Shown: piece after piece, positions 18,369-26,346 of the stretch
Layout: the number at the start of each line of letters is the position of its first letter
Numbering within the stretch: the first letter of the stretch is position 1
NCBI GenBank assembly: GCA_030834095.1
Contig: JAURGA010000009.1
Span: 1-44,848 of the forward strand
Length of the DNA: 44,848 nt
Source: Candidatus Nanopelagicales bacterium
GTDB taxonomy: Bacteria; Actinomycetota; Actinomycetes; Nanopelagicales; Nanopelagicaceae
Direction of reading: 5' to 3'
The notes under the pieces: generated by a model
Seen by the model: only the letters and a program-made list of their open reading frames with translations
Told to the model about the DNA's origin: nothing
Database searches by the model: none
Made by a program: the position numbers and the translations under genes

Positions 18369-19106
18369 TTACTTTTTACCGAGATAAATCCCTACGATTT
18401 CTGGGTCATCCACCAGGTCTGATCCCACACCTTCGTGACGGTTACGCCCCATATCGAGAACATATCCGTAATCAGAAATTGCTAGTGCGCGACGTGCATT
18501 CTGTTCTACCATCAAAATTGTCACACCTGAGCGGTTGATCCGAACCAGGTCATCAAACAATTGATCAACTAGTGCAGGTGCTAAGCCAGCAGAAGGTTCA
18601 TCTAGCAACAAAATACTAGGTGAAGACATAAGTGCTCTGGCCATAGCTAACATTTGTCGCTGACCTCCGGACAAAGTTCCGGCACGATCCCTAAATCTCT
18701 TCTTTAAATCAGGATAACTTCCGTAAATCTCTTCGCGAATTTCATCTAAAGACCTATTTGTGAAATTTACATATCCAACTTCAAGATTCTCATCAATGCT
18801 TAAAGCCGGGAAAGTGTTATCAATCTGAGGCACATAGCCCACGCCAATTTTAGATAGGTTGTGAGGCTTTGTTGCAAGCACATCAATAGCAACACCATCC
18901 TTATTCAGCGTCACCGAACCAGATGTAACTTTTGCGATTCCATAGACTGCTTTTAATATGGTGGATTTTCCTGCCCCATTTGGTCCTACGATCGTGACAA
19001 TATTCTTTTCAGGCACATTAATGGATACACCATTTAGGATTTGGATATCACCATAACCGCCTTGCAAGTTTGAAACAGCGAACAATGGGTTATTTGCATT
19101 ATTCAT
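18369..19106 (-). CDS. livF: Branched-chain amino acid ABC transporter ATP-binding protein LivF
   Basis: 245 residues with a complete nucleotide-binding domain: Walker A GPNGAGKST at 41-49, Q-loop region VGYVPQIDNTFP, signature LSGGQRQMLAMARAL, Walker B ILLLDEPSAGLAP and the switch His region MVEQNARRAL. The MVEQN block marks the LivF type. It powers import together with LivG. It follows livG after 6 bases and is followed by the binding-protein gene. Confidence 0.95.
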   Translation of the reverse strand: MNNANNPLFAVSNLQGGYGDIQILNGVSINVPEKNIVTIVGPNGAGKSTILKAVYGIAKVTSGSVTLNKDGVAIDVLATKPHNLSKIGVGYVPQIDNTFPALSIDENLEVGYVNFTNRSLDEIREEIYGSYPDLKKRFRDRAGTLSGGQRQMLAMARALMSSPSILLLDEPSAGLAPALVDQLFDDLVRINRSGVTILMVEQNARRALAISDYGYVLDMGRNRHEGVGSDLVDDPEIVGIYLGKK

Positions 19107-19112
19107 GGCAAT

Positions 19113-19907
19113 CTACGCATCCTTTCGGCGAGAGCCTAGATAGGCATCAATAACTAAATCATTTTCGTAGATTGAATTAGGCAAGCCATCTGCAATTATC
19201 TTTCCATCGGCCATCACAATAACTCGATCTGAAATATTCATTACAGTTTCTAGGTCATGTTCAATTAACAAGAAGGTGATTGACTGCTCTTTTCTAAGTG
19301 CAGCCAATACGGTTAAAAGTTTCTCTACCAAGGTTGGATTTACCCCGGCAAATGGTTCGTCTAGAAGCAACATCTTTGGGTCTGCCATCAAAGCTCTAGA
19401 TAAATCAAGAAGTTTGCGTTGGCCACCTGAAAGAATTCCAGCATATTCATCGGCAAACTTGGTCAGTCCAACTTGGTCAAGTCGGCGCATCGCCTCTTCT
19501 CGAGCCTTTGTTTCAAAAGATTTACGTGCTCGTGGATTTAGAAAGCCCATCAAGTTATCTCCGGGATTACCTTGAACCGCCATCATGAGATTTTCGGCAA
19601 CGGTAAGTCTTCTAATTACTTTTGCTCCTTGGAAGGTGCGCACCAAACCCTTCTGGGCAATCTTGTGTGCGTGGATTGATTGAATAGCTTCGCCCTTAAA
19701 GATGATCTCACCGGAGCTAACTTTGTTCATCCCACTTAACAGATTGAAGAGAGAGGTTTTACCCGCGCCATTTGGCCCAATAACAGAGGTAAACGAATTT
19801 TCCTTTATGCTAAAGCTAACGTCCTGAACTGGCTTAACACCACCAAAACTTACTGAAATATTTCTTACATCCAAGACTGCTGATTCAATTGTGTTTGTAT
19901 TTTCCAT
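19113..19907 (-). CDS. livG: Branched-chain amino acid ABC transporter ATP-binding protein LivG
   Basis: 264 residues. Walker A GPNGAGKTS at 44-52, RTFQGAKVIRRLTVAENLM after the Q-loop, signature LSGGQRKLLDLSRAL, Walker B MLLLDEPFAGVNP, and LIEHDLETVMNISDRVIVM with the switch histidine, the last being the LivG type (HDL). It is the second ATPase of the importer. It begins two bases after livM ends. Confidence 0.95.
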   Translation of the reverse strand: MENTNTIESAVLDVRNISVSFGGVKPVQDVSFSIKENSFTSVIGPNGAGKTSLFNLLSGMNKVSSGEIIFKGEAIQSIHAHKIAQKGLVRTFQGAKVIRRLTVAENLMMAVQGNPGDNLMGFLNPRARKSFETKAREEAMRRLDQVGLTKFADEYAGILSGGQRKLLDLSRALMADPKMLLLDEPFAGVNPTLVEKLLTVLAALRKEQSITFLLIEHDLETVMNISDRVIVMADGKIIADGLPNSIYENDLVIDAYLGSRRKDA

Positions 19908-19909
19908 GC

Positions 19910-20890
19910 TTACTCCAGAATCATTTCTTGGCGCTTACCAAATAAGCCTTGAGGTCTTTTGACCATAAGCAAGACGATAACTAGACCAATCAAGAAGACG
20001 CGAAGATATGCTCGTTCTGGGGATGAGAGGAGTGAGAGCGGCCAAAATTCCAAGAATCTTGTTGCGCCGTAGAGAAAACCGAAGAAAATTGCGGCCACAA
20101 AGAGCCCTTTCACGCGAGTGGATCCGGCGAGAATCAGAATCATCCAGCCGTAGAAAGTTACGATTCGGAGGAAATCTTCCGGGGCCAGTAGCGCAAATTG
20201 CACCGCCCAGAAGACTCCTGCAATTCCACCAAAGACCGAACCAATAATCAGGGTTTGAAGTCTAAAACGAAAGACATTCTTTCCAAGCGAACGAGGGACA
20301 TCGTCATCTTCGCGAGTGGCTCGGAGAACTCTTGCCCATGATGTTTTCTGTAACCTTGAAGAGATCCAAATGAATAAGAAGAAAAATGGCCACACAATCA
20401 GAACCATTGATAAATCTCGAGAGGCTTCATCGCCAATAATTGGATACAAGCGTTCTGAAATCCAATTTAAAATCACATCTGGTTGTCCGGTGTAGCTTGC
20501 AAATCCCTCAGGGCTTGGAATGGCAAGTGTGCCCTGAGTACCGCCAGTGGTGTCATCGCTATTTAGAATCCAGTATCGGACGATTTCAGCGAAGGCGATA
20601 CTGGCAATTGCAAAGTAATCTCCACTTAACCGTAGCGTTGTTAGACCTAAGAGCGCGCCCAAGAACGCGGCAAGCACAACTCCTAATAGTGCTGCCCACC
20701 AAAAACTCCATTGGTATTTAATGACAAGTACTGCGATTGTGTAACCCGAGACTGCCATCATTCCTACATGGCCAAAATTCATGATTCCACCAACGCCATA
20801 TTGAATTTGAAGCCCTAATGAGAAAACTCCGTAAATACCAGCTAAGGCTAAAACGAAAATCCAAAATCCTGGCTGTATAAATGCTTCCAT
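19910..20890 (-). CDS. livM: Branched-chain amino acid ABC transporter permease LivM
   Basis: 326 residues, about nine hydrophobic segments. GVGGIMNFGHVGMMAVSGYT (about 32-51) and RATREDDDVPRSLGKNVFRF (about 192-211) are LivM blocks; the latter is the coupling loop that contacts the ATPase. It forms the membrane pore with LivH. Genes livH and livM are three bases apart. Confidence 0.94.
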   Translation of the reverse strand: MEAFIQPGFWIFVLALAGIYGVFSLGLQIQYGVGGIMNFGHVGMMAVSGYTIAVLVIKYQWSFWWAALLGVVLAAFLGALLGLTTLRLSGDYFAIASIAFAEIVRYWILNSDDTTGGTQGTLAIPSPEGFASYTGQPDVILNWISERLYPIIGDEASRDLSMVLIVWPFFFLFIWISSRLQKTSWARVLRATREDDDVPRSLGKNVFRFRLQTLIIGSVFGGIAGVFWAVQFALLAPEDFLRIVTFYGWMILILAGSTRVKGLFVAAIFFGFLYGATRFLEFWPLSLLSSPERAYLRVFLIGLVIVLLMVKRPQGLFGKRQEMILE

Positions 20891-20893
20891 GGC

Positions 20894-21787
20894 TTAGACC
20901 TTTCTCGCTCGGTAGCCAAAGATTCCTTCAGGCTTGAAGAGCAGGACTAGAACTAGCGTTGCGAAGGCCACAACTGGCTTGTAATTACTTGGGACTCCGC
21001 CAAAGAAGATACCTAACTGTGACAGCTCCATAATCAATCCGAGAAGCAATCCACCAGCCAAAGCACCGTAAGCATCACCAATAGTTCCAAGCACTACTGC
21101 GGCAAAGAAAGATAAAAGCAAAGTTTCGCCCATTGCATTGTTAAATTGACCTTGAACAAGTCCTTGGAAAACACCAGCGAGTGAGCCCAATGCTCCAGAA
21201 ATTAACCAAGTCGCCAGAACTACGCGATCCACATTGATTCCTGAAACTGAAGCAAGTCCAGGATTATTGGCATACGCACGCATATCCTTGCCAATTCGTG
21301 CTTTAGCGATGAAGAGGGCGATAGTTAAAATTGATGCTGAAGCGAAGATTAAAACCAGTAACTGGGTTTGTGGAATTCGGGCTCCCAAGAAATCATAAGT
21401 TTTTAGTATATCAATATTGAATTTACGTGTTTCTGTGCCAAATACAAATTGAATAATTGGTCGCAACATTAGTGCCACGCCAGTCGCGACTAAGAATAGA
21501 GCCAGAGTTCCTGCCTTATTACGTCGCAAATTTCGCCATAGAACTAACTCTAAGAACCAACTTATGCCCATACCTGCAAGCATTGAAACAACTATTGAAA
21601 GGAAAAAATTTAGTTCTAAAGTAACGCTTAAAAAATAAGTTATGAATGCGCCAAGTGTTAAGAAGTCACCAGCTGCGAAATTTACCAACCTGAGCACGCT
21701 GTAAAGAAGCGAAATTCCAACGGCAGCTATTGCAAAGATGCAACCAACAACGAGGCCATTGAAAAAATATTGGATGAAATCTGACAT
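20894..21787 (-). CDS. livH: Branched-chain amino acid ABC transporter permease LivH
   Basis: 297 residues with eight or so membrane segments. The opening QYFFNGLVVGCIFAIAAVGI, LVNFAAGDFLTLGAF, and KDMRAYANNPGLASVSGIN with the EAA-like coupling loop are typical of LivH. It is the first gene of the operon livH-livM-livG-livF-binding protein. GAGGAG precedes the ATG at some distance (about 13 bases). A good promoter is 60-90 bases upstream. Confidence 0.94.
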   Translation of the reverse strand: MSDFIQYFFNGLVVGCIFAIAAVGISLLYSVLRLVNFAAGDFLTLGAFITYFLSVTLELNFFLSIVVSMLAGMGISWFLELVLWRNLRRNKAGTLALFLVATGVALMLRPIIQFVFGTETRKFNIDILKTYDFLGARIPQTQLLVLIFASASILTIALFIAKARIGKDMRAYANNPGLASVSGINVDRVVLATWLISGALGSLAGVFQGLVQGQFNNAMGETLLLSFFAAVVLGTIGDAYGALAGGLLLGLIMELSQLGIFFGGVPSNYKPVVAFATLVLVLLFKPEGIFGYRARKV

Positions 21788-21849
21788 AACTTAAATTTCA
21801 CTCCTCGCTAGCTAGGTTAAGACGCAAATCTAGTTGCGACAAGGTTGGA

Positions 21850-21878
21850 AGGTTACCTTTTAACCACAATTCTTTCAA
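21850..21878 (-). promoter_or_regulatory. Promoter of the livHMGF operon
   Basis: On the minus strand TTGAAA (plus 21873-21878) and TAACCT (plus 21850-21855) are separated by 17 bases. This is close to the vegetative consensus for both boxes, and it is placed right for livH with a 5' leader of about 55 bases. Confidence 0.65.
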
Positions 21879-21901
21879 TGATTTTTCCTGAATAATCTGC
21901 C

Positions 21902-21928
21902 AAAAAAGTGCTACTCAGGCTAATAGCA
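21902..21928 (-). terminator. Weak terminator candidate after the PsiE-like gene
   Basis: On the minus strand TGCTA and TAGCA form a 5-base stem closely followed by TTTTTT. The stem is short, so termination may be partial. Confidence 0.35.
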
Positions 21929-21931
21929 GGA

Positions 21932-22417
21932 TTACTTGGAGGGGTTACCTTTGCGCGCAGCGCGAGATAAGAACAAGGCGAAGACGAGTGCCAACACGAT
22001 TCCAGTATTCACTCCCATTTCGATGAGAGATCTATTGAAATACTCATCTGTCTTCTCCTTCTCCATCGTTAGAGAAGCTCCAACGGTAAGAATGTGTCGA
22101 ACAGCTGCAATTACGCCGATAATTAGGAAGTTATCAAGTTGGAAAATACCATCTGTGAATCGCACAATAACAGTTCGCATAATTTCTAGAATAATTATGA
22201 CAAAGAGGATGTCATTGATTCCTTGAATCATTCCGACTGGAAAAAATGGCCGAGTTTCAATTAAACGATTCAAAGTGTAACCAGCAGCCAGAACTGAGAT
22301 GATAAATAAAATTATTCCAAGAAAGCCATGAAGAATATCTTCGAGCTTGTCGATAAATGTAACTGGAATTAGAGAATCATTTTTTGAAAGCAAACCTCGT
22401 ACTGATCTGTACCTCAT
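21932..22417 (-). CDS. PsiE-like small membrane protein
   Basis: 161 residues from the ATG at 22417; a GTG three codons earlier lies inside the AAAGGGTGG ribosome binding site and is less likely. Four hydrophobic segments are visible (about 24-45, 62-82, 94-113 and 130-150), and the overall pattern, including DILFVIIILEIMRTVIVRF and LDNFLIIGVIAAVRHIL, resembles phosphate-starvation-inducible PsiE proteins. The function of this family is unknown. The gene stands alone between the two importer operons. Confidence 0.72.
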   Translation of the reverse strand: MRYRSVRGLLSKNDSLIPVTFIDKLEDILHGFLGIILFIISVLAAGYTLNRLIETRPFFPVGMIQGINDILFVIIILEIMRTVIVRFTDGIFQLDNFLIIGVIAAVRHILTVGASLTMEKEKTDEYFNRSLIEMGVNTGIVLALVFALFLSRAARKGNPSK

Positions 22418-22454
22418 TAGTTCCACCCTTTATAGCTGTACCTAAGGGTAAGTG

Positions 22455-22509
22455 GAGCCTAAAGCTTGCGCAAGAGATAAAGCGCTTGTGTTGCGCAAGC
22501 TTTAGGCTC
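22455..22509. repeat. Long perfect inverted repeat between the sugar permease and PsiE-like genes
   Basis: Nineteen-base perfect arms (22455-22473 and 22491-22509) around a 17-base loop. The arms contain AAGCTT and TTGCGCAA, which are themselves palindromic, and the loop contains AAGCGCTT. No T-run follows on either strand, so it is not a standard intrinsic terminator. It may be a transcript-stabilising 3' hairpin for the permease message, a factor-dependent terminator, or a small mobile repeat. Confidence 0.85.
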
Positions 22510-22543
22510 TCCTTAGAGAGCAAAGTACCAATTTAGCTTCTAG

Positions 22544-23566
22544 TTAACTAACTTCACCTGAGCGGCGGCGGCGAACGTTATCTCCCCATACTGCAAGGAC
22601 AATGACGATGCCGGTAATTACATACTGCCACTCTTGTTGAAGCTCAAGAATTCGAAGTCCATTAACCAGAACGGCCATAATCAAGGCACCAATTACGGTT
22701 CCGCTGATTGTTCCCTTTCCACCAAGTAGTGAAGTTCCACCAATAATTACAGCTGCAATGGCTTCAAGTTCATATCCAAGACCTAGGTCAGGACGCGCAG
22801 ATCCAAGTCGTGACGTTAGAACGACTGCTGCAAGGCCAACATATACGCCGCCGATACCATAAATAGCAATAAGCCATTTATTTACGTTAACACCAGATAG
22901 TTTGGTAGCTGCTTCGTTAGAGCCAATTGCAAATGTATAACGTCCAATGACGGTTTTATTCAAAAGTATCGCAGCAATAATCGCGCCGACAAAGAGAATC
23001 AACACGCCATTTGGAATTTTAGGAATGATATTTCCCTGAGCAATCTCATCCCAACCCTTTACATCGGTAGTGAAGAGAATTGGCTTTAAGTCAGAGATAA
23101 TCAGAGCTAGACCTTGGGCTGCCTTCATCATCGCTAGAGTGGCGATAAATGGTGGGAGCTTAAGCATCGTAATTAAAAGACCGTTGATCATTCCAAATAT
23201 GCCTCCGACAATGAGACCTACAAGGATTCCAGCCCAGACATTTAAACTAAGAGCCTGAACAGTCTTACCTACGATAATTGCGACTAGCGCAGTTGCGGTT
23301 CCGATAGAGAGATCAATTCCACCAGTAATGATTACAAAGGTGGTTCCGATGGCAAGAAGGCCGATTACTGTGGTGGACATTAAAATTCCGCCAGATACGT
23401 TCTGCCATGAAGCGAATACTGGACGCATAATGGTGAAGAAGATAAAGATAGCTACAAGGCTACCTAGAGCGAGGACTCGACCAATTTCACGTTTCACAAA
23501 GGCAGAAATTCGGTTTTCGCCCGCTGCTTCATTTTCTGTGGTCTTTACAGCATTTCCTTGTGACAT
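22544..23566 (-). CDS. Sugar ABC transporter permease (RbsC/XylH family)
   Basis: 340 residues with about nine to ten membrane segments. TTFVIITGGIDLSIGTATAL (about 74-93), NEAATKLSGVNVNKW with the ATPase-contact loop, and GGTSLLGGKGTISGTVIGAL are diagnostic of the BPD_transp_2 sugar permeases (RbsC, AraH, XylH). It forms the pore of the importer with the ATPase and binding protein upstream. Which sugar is imported is not fixed by the sequence; the neighbouring genes suggest L-fucose or a related 6-deoxysugar. Confidence 0.93.
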   Translation of the reverse strand: MSQGNAVKTTENEAAGENRISAFVKREIGRVLALGSLVAIFIFFTIMRPVFASWQNVSGGILMSTTVIGLLAIGTTFVIITGGIDLSIGTATALVAIIVGKTVQALSLNVWAGILVGLIVGGIFGMINGLLITMLKLPPFIATLAMMKAAQGLALIISDLKPILFTTDVKGWDEIAQGNIIPKIPNGVLILFVGAIIAAILLNKTVIGRYTFAIGSNEAATKLSGVNVNKWLIAIYGIGGVYVGLAAVVLTSRLGSARPDLGLGYELEAIAAVIIGGTSLLGGKGTISGTVIGALIMAVLVNGLRILELQQEWQYVITGIVIVLAVWGDNVRRRRSGEVS

Positions 23567-23602
23567 GTCTATCTCTTTTCCTTGTCTCGTTGAAACTCTA
23601 AA

Positions 23603-25108
23603 TTAGTCGCGGAATTTTGTGGCATATTGCATTATTTTATTCTGATCTGCATCTTTGTTATCGATTATTCCTGTTAATTTTCCTTCACACATAACTGCAA
23701 TTCGATCAGACATGCGCAAAATTTCAGGTAGCTCTGAGGAGATCATGATGATTGATTTTCCTTCAGATGCAAGCTTTGTAAGCAACTTGTAAATTTCATC
23801 TTTAGCGCCAACATCGATGCCACGAGTAGGTTCATCAAATATCAAGATGTCGCAATCTCTAGTAAGCCACTTCGCAATAACTACTTTCTGCTGGTTTCCA
23901 CCAGAGAGATTCTTTACATATTGATTCTCAGAAGGGGTGCGGATTGAGAGCTGTTTGATTGATTCTCTAACCATTGCCCCAGCTGGCTTGATCTTCAAGA
24001 AGCCAAACTTGTTTGAAAAGGCTGGAATAGAGGAGAGGATTGTATTGAAAGTTAAATTCTGAATTAGGAGCAGACCATATTTCTTTCGATCCTCAGAGAG
24101 ATAACCGATTCCAGCATTCACCGCATCTGATGGGTTACTGATTTTAATCTCTTTGCCGCGAAGAGTTACTTTGCCGGCAGTTTTTGGATCTGCGCCGATA
24201 AGTGCACGGGCAAGTTCAGTTCGTCCGGCTCCCATGAGTCCAGCAAAGCCTAAAATCTCGCCCTTACGAAGTTCGAATGAGACATCACGCAGCAAATTCT
24301 GATTCGACATGCCTTCAACACTTAAAACTACCTCGTTGCTCAGTGGGCGCGGATCTGGGCGCTGATCTTGACCTACCTTTCGACCAACCATTAGTGAAAT
24401 TACCTCTGGGATGGTGGTCTCTGAAGTATTCAAGGTCTTTACATATTCGCCATCTCGCAAGACGGTAATTCGATCTGTGATTTTATTTAACTCTTCGAGG
24501 CGGTGTGAGATATATACGACTCCCTTACCAGCAGCTTTGAGGGTACGGATAATTTTAAATAGTGAATCTGTTTCGGCAGGGGTAAGCGATGAGGTTGGCT
24601 CATCCATAATAATTACTTCGCCACGGTAAGAAACCGCTTTAGCAATCTCAACCATCTGCTGCTTAGCAATCGTTAGGTCACCCACTCTGTCACTTGGATC
24701 AAGAGATAGTTCGAGTTCGGCGAGCAGCTCTCTAGCTGAGCTATTTAACTTAGAATTATTTAGAAATACTCGGCCTCTGCGGCGTTCTTCGCGCCCGATA
24801 AAAATATTCTGCGCCACGGTTAGGTCGGGCATCAGGTTTAACTCTTGGTGAATAATGCTGATGCCAAGTCTCTGCGCTTCAATGGGACTAGAAACATTTA
24901 CCTGGTTGCCCTGGTAATTAATTTTACCGGCATCTTTTTTATAGATTCCAGAGAGAATCTTCATCAGGGTTGATTTACCTGCGCCATTCTCACCCACAAT
25001 GGCATGTACTTCACCTTTATTTAAATCAAAGCTCACATTGTCTAGGGCTTTAACGCCAGGGAACTCCTTACTTACTCCAGTTAGAGATAGGAGCTGAGTC
25101 GTTGCCAT
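23603..25108 (-). CDS. Sugar ABC transporter ATP-binding protein (RbsA/MglA type, two ATPase domains)
   Basis: 501 residues from the ATG at 25108, chosen over the longer open frame because GGGGGAAG stands just before it and family proteins begin like MATTQLLSLTGVSKEFPGVK. Domain 1 has Walker A GENGAGKSTLMKIL and Walker B VIIMDEPTSSL; domain 2 has a degenerate Walker A GLMGAGRTELARAL, signature LSGGNQQKVVIAKWL and Walker B ILIFDEPTRGID. This is the double ATPase layout of ribose/galactose/xylose importers. It is 36 bases ahead of the permease gene. Confidence 0.94.
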   Translation of the reverse strand: MATTQLLSLTGVSKEFPGVKALDNVSFDLNKGEVHAIVGENGAGKSTLMKILSGIYKKDAGKINYQGNQVNVSSPIEAQRLGISIIHQELNLMPDLTVAQNIFIGREERRRGRVFLNNSKLNSSARELLAELELSLDPSDRVGDLTIAKQQMVEIAKAVSYRGEVIIMDEPTSSLTPAETDSLFKIIRTLKAAGKGVVYISHRLEELNKITDRITVLRDGEYVKTLNTSETTIPEVISLMVGRKVGQDQRPDPRPLSNEVVLSVEGMSNQNLLRDVSFELRKGEILGFAGLMGAGRTELARALIGADPKTAGKVTLRGKEIKISNPSDAVNAGIGYLSEDRKKYGLLLIQNLTFNTILSSIPAFSNKFGFLKIKPAGAMVRESIKQLSIRTPSENQYVKNLSGGNQQKVVIAKWLTRDCDILIFDEPTRGIDVGAKDEIYKLLTKLASEGKSIIMISSELPEILRMSDRIAVMCEGKLTGIIDNKDADQNKIMQYATKFRD

Positions 25109-25162
25109 TTCTTCCCCCGATACTAGATTCAAACTAGGTAAAACTCTCACGAATAATAAAGC

Positions 25163-25194
25163 ATTATGGCCGGGATTTCTCCCGGCCATAATGG
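25163..25194 (-). terminator. Intercistronic hairpin between binding-protein and ATPase genes
   Basis: A perfect 14-base stem (arms 25163-25176 and 25181-25194, loop TTTC) with a GGCCGGGA core. On the minus strand it is followed by the T-rich TTTATTATT. It should reduce read-through or protect the 3' end of the binding-protein message, raising binding protein over ATPase and permease, as is known from other binding-protein operons. Confidence 0.75.
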
Positions 25195-25227
25195 CTAATT
25201 TATTACAAAATATTCGATTAGATCGAA

Positions 25228-26214
25228 TTATTCGTAAAGGTTACCAGCGATCTTTGGATCGTTGATGTTCTTCTTATTGTAGTAGTAGAAACCAGTATCA
25301 ATAAGTGGCTTTGGAGTTATACCGTCACGCACGTAGTTAACTAGTGCCTCAACAGTCTTTGCTCCGATACCCATTGGGCTCTGTGTGATTGCACCTGATT
25401 GTAGGCCTGACTTGATGTTTTGCATCTGTTGCTTGCCTGAGTCAAATCCAATCAACTTAACTTTGCCCTTCTTCAACTTAGCTGCCTTGAATGCTTGTCC
25501 AGCACCAATTGATACACCTTCGTTGGTTCCGTAGATACCCTTTAGATCTGGGTTAGCAACAAGAGCCGCACTAACGATTTCTTGTGCCTTTAGAGCATCT
25601 CCACCTTCTGAGTACTGTGTTGTTAGAAGTGTGATGCCCTTGTACTTCTTGATCTGGTTAATGAAGCCATCGCGACGATCGATACCAGTCTGGTTTGTCT
25701 GTGAGTGACCAACAACCAAAACCTTACCCTTGCCGCGGATTAGAGCCTTCATCTTCTTAGCAGCAAGCTTTCCTGCAGCCTTGCTGTCTGTGTATGCAAC
25801 ACCTAGCGCACAGTCAGAATTCTTTCCAAGTTTATCTGGGCAGCTAGCAGCTGTATCGAACATGTAAACAGGAATTCCTGCATCATGTGCAGCCTTTAGG
25901 CGTGATAGAGATTCTGTTGTACCTAGTGCTGCATAACCGATTGCATCTGGCTTGAGTGCAATTGCTCCATCAAGCATTTCTAGTTGCTTATCGATCATTG
26001 TTTCTGTAGCAGGTCCTTGGAAGCGAATTTCAGCATTCATTTTCTTAGCTTGATCTTCAGCACCCTTTTTAACTGCTTGCCAGAATTGGTGAGTCTCACC
26101 CTTTGAAATTAATTCAATTTTTAGTGTCTTGTCAGCAGCGTTAACAGCTGAGCCTGTTCCGACAACTAGAGCCATTGCTGATGCAACAGCAACGATAGTT
26201 AGAACTTTCTTCAT
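25228..26214 (-). CDS. Sugar ABC transporter substrate-binding protein (periplasmic-binding type I)
   Basis: 329 residues from the ATG at 26214, where AAAGGAAAC forms a ribosome binding site and a signal peptide begins (MKKVLTIVAVASAMALVVG). Cleavage is expected near residue 26 (VNAAD), again without a lipobox cysteine. The mature part is RbsB-like: QFWQAVKKGAEDQAKKMNAE, MLDGAIALKPDAIGYAAL, GIPVYMFDTA and GIYGTNEGVSIGAGQAFK. Two cysteines 11 apart (SCPDKL...DCALG) might form a disulfide. First gene of the importer operon; ligand unknown, fucose-like sugar by context. Confidence 0.92.
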   Translation of the reverse strand: MKKVLTIVAVASAMALVVGTGSAVNAADKTLKIELISKGETHQFWQAVKKGAEDQAKKMNAEIRFQGPATETMIDKQLEMLDGAIALKPDAIGYAALGTTESLSRLKAAHDAGIPVYMFDTAASCPDKLGKNSDCALGVAYTDSKAAGKLAAKKMKALIRGKGKVLVVGHSQTNQTGIDRRDGFINQIKKYKGITLLTTQYSEGGDALKAQEIVSAALVANPDLKGIYGTNEGVSIGAGQAFKAAKLKKGKVKLIGFDSGKQQMQNIKSGLQSGAITQSPMGIGAKTVEALVNYVRDGITPKPLIDTGFYYYNKKNINDPKIAGNLYE

Positions 26215-26317
26215 ATGTTTCCTTTCGAAAGCAGCGGAATCGCTGTGGCAGAACTCTATTAAGGACGGGGGCTCGCGTCCACGTGGCATACTCGAAGCTG
26301 AGGCTTATAAGGCCTTT

Positions 26318-26334
26318 GTTATCAAATCGTTATC
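26318..26334. promoter_or_regulatory. Direct GTTATC repeat, candidate regulator site
   Basis: GTTATC occurs twice with 11 bases between starts, about one helix turn, in the 132-base gap between the lactonase gene and the sugar-binding-protein gene. It sits close upstream of the importer operon and could be an operator for a sugar-responsive regulator encoded elsewhere. Seen in sequence; the role is a guess. Confidence 0.3.
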
Positions 26335-26346
26335 TGTATACACGCG

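Noticed and set aside
21932-22226. Plus-strand open frames opposite the PsiE-like gene
   Set aside because: They are shadows of a well-formed membrane protein on the minus strand with a good ribosome binding site.
25109-25189. 27-residue N-terminal extension of the sugar ABC ATPase
   Set aside because: It would run across the intercistronic hairpin, and the ATG at 25108 has a strong binding site and the family's normal start.
26215-26289. 25-residue extension of the sugar-binding protein before its signal peptide
   Set aside because: A charged stretch before MKKVLTIVAV would prevent a normal signal peptide; AAAGGAAAC supports the ATG at 26214.
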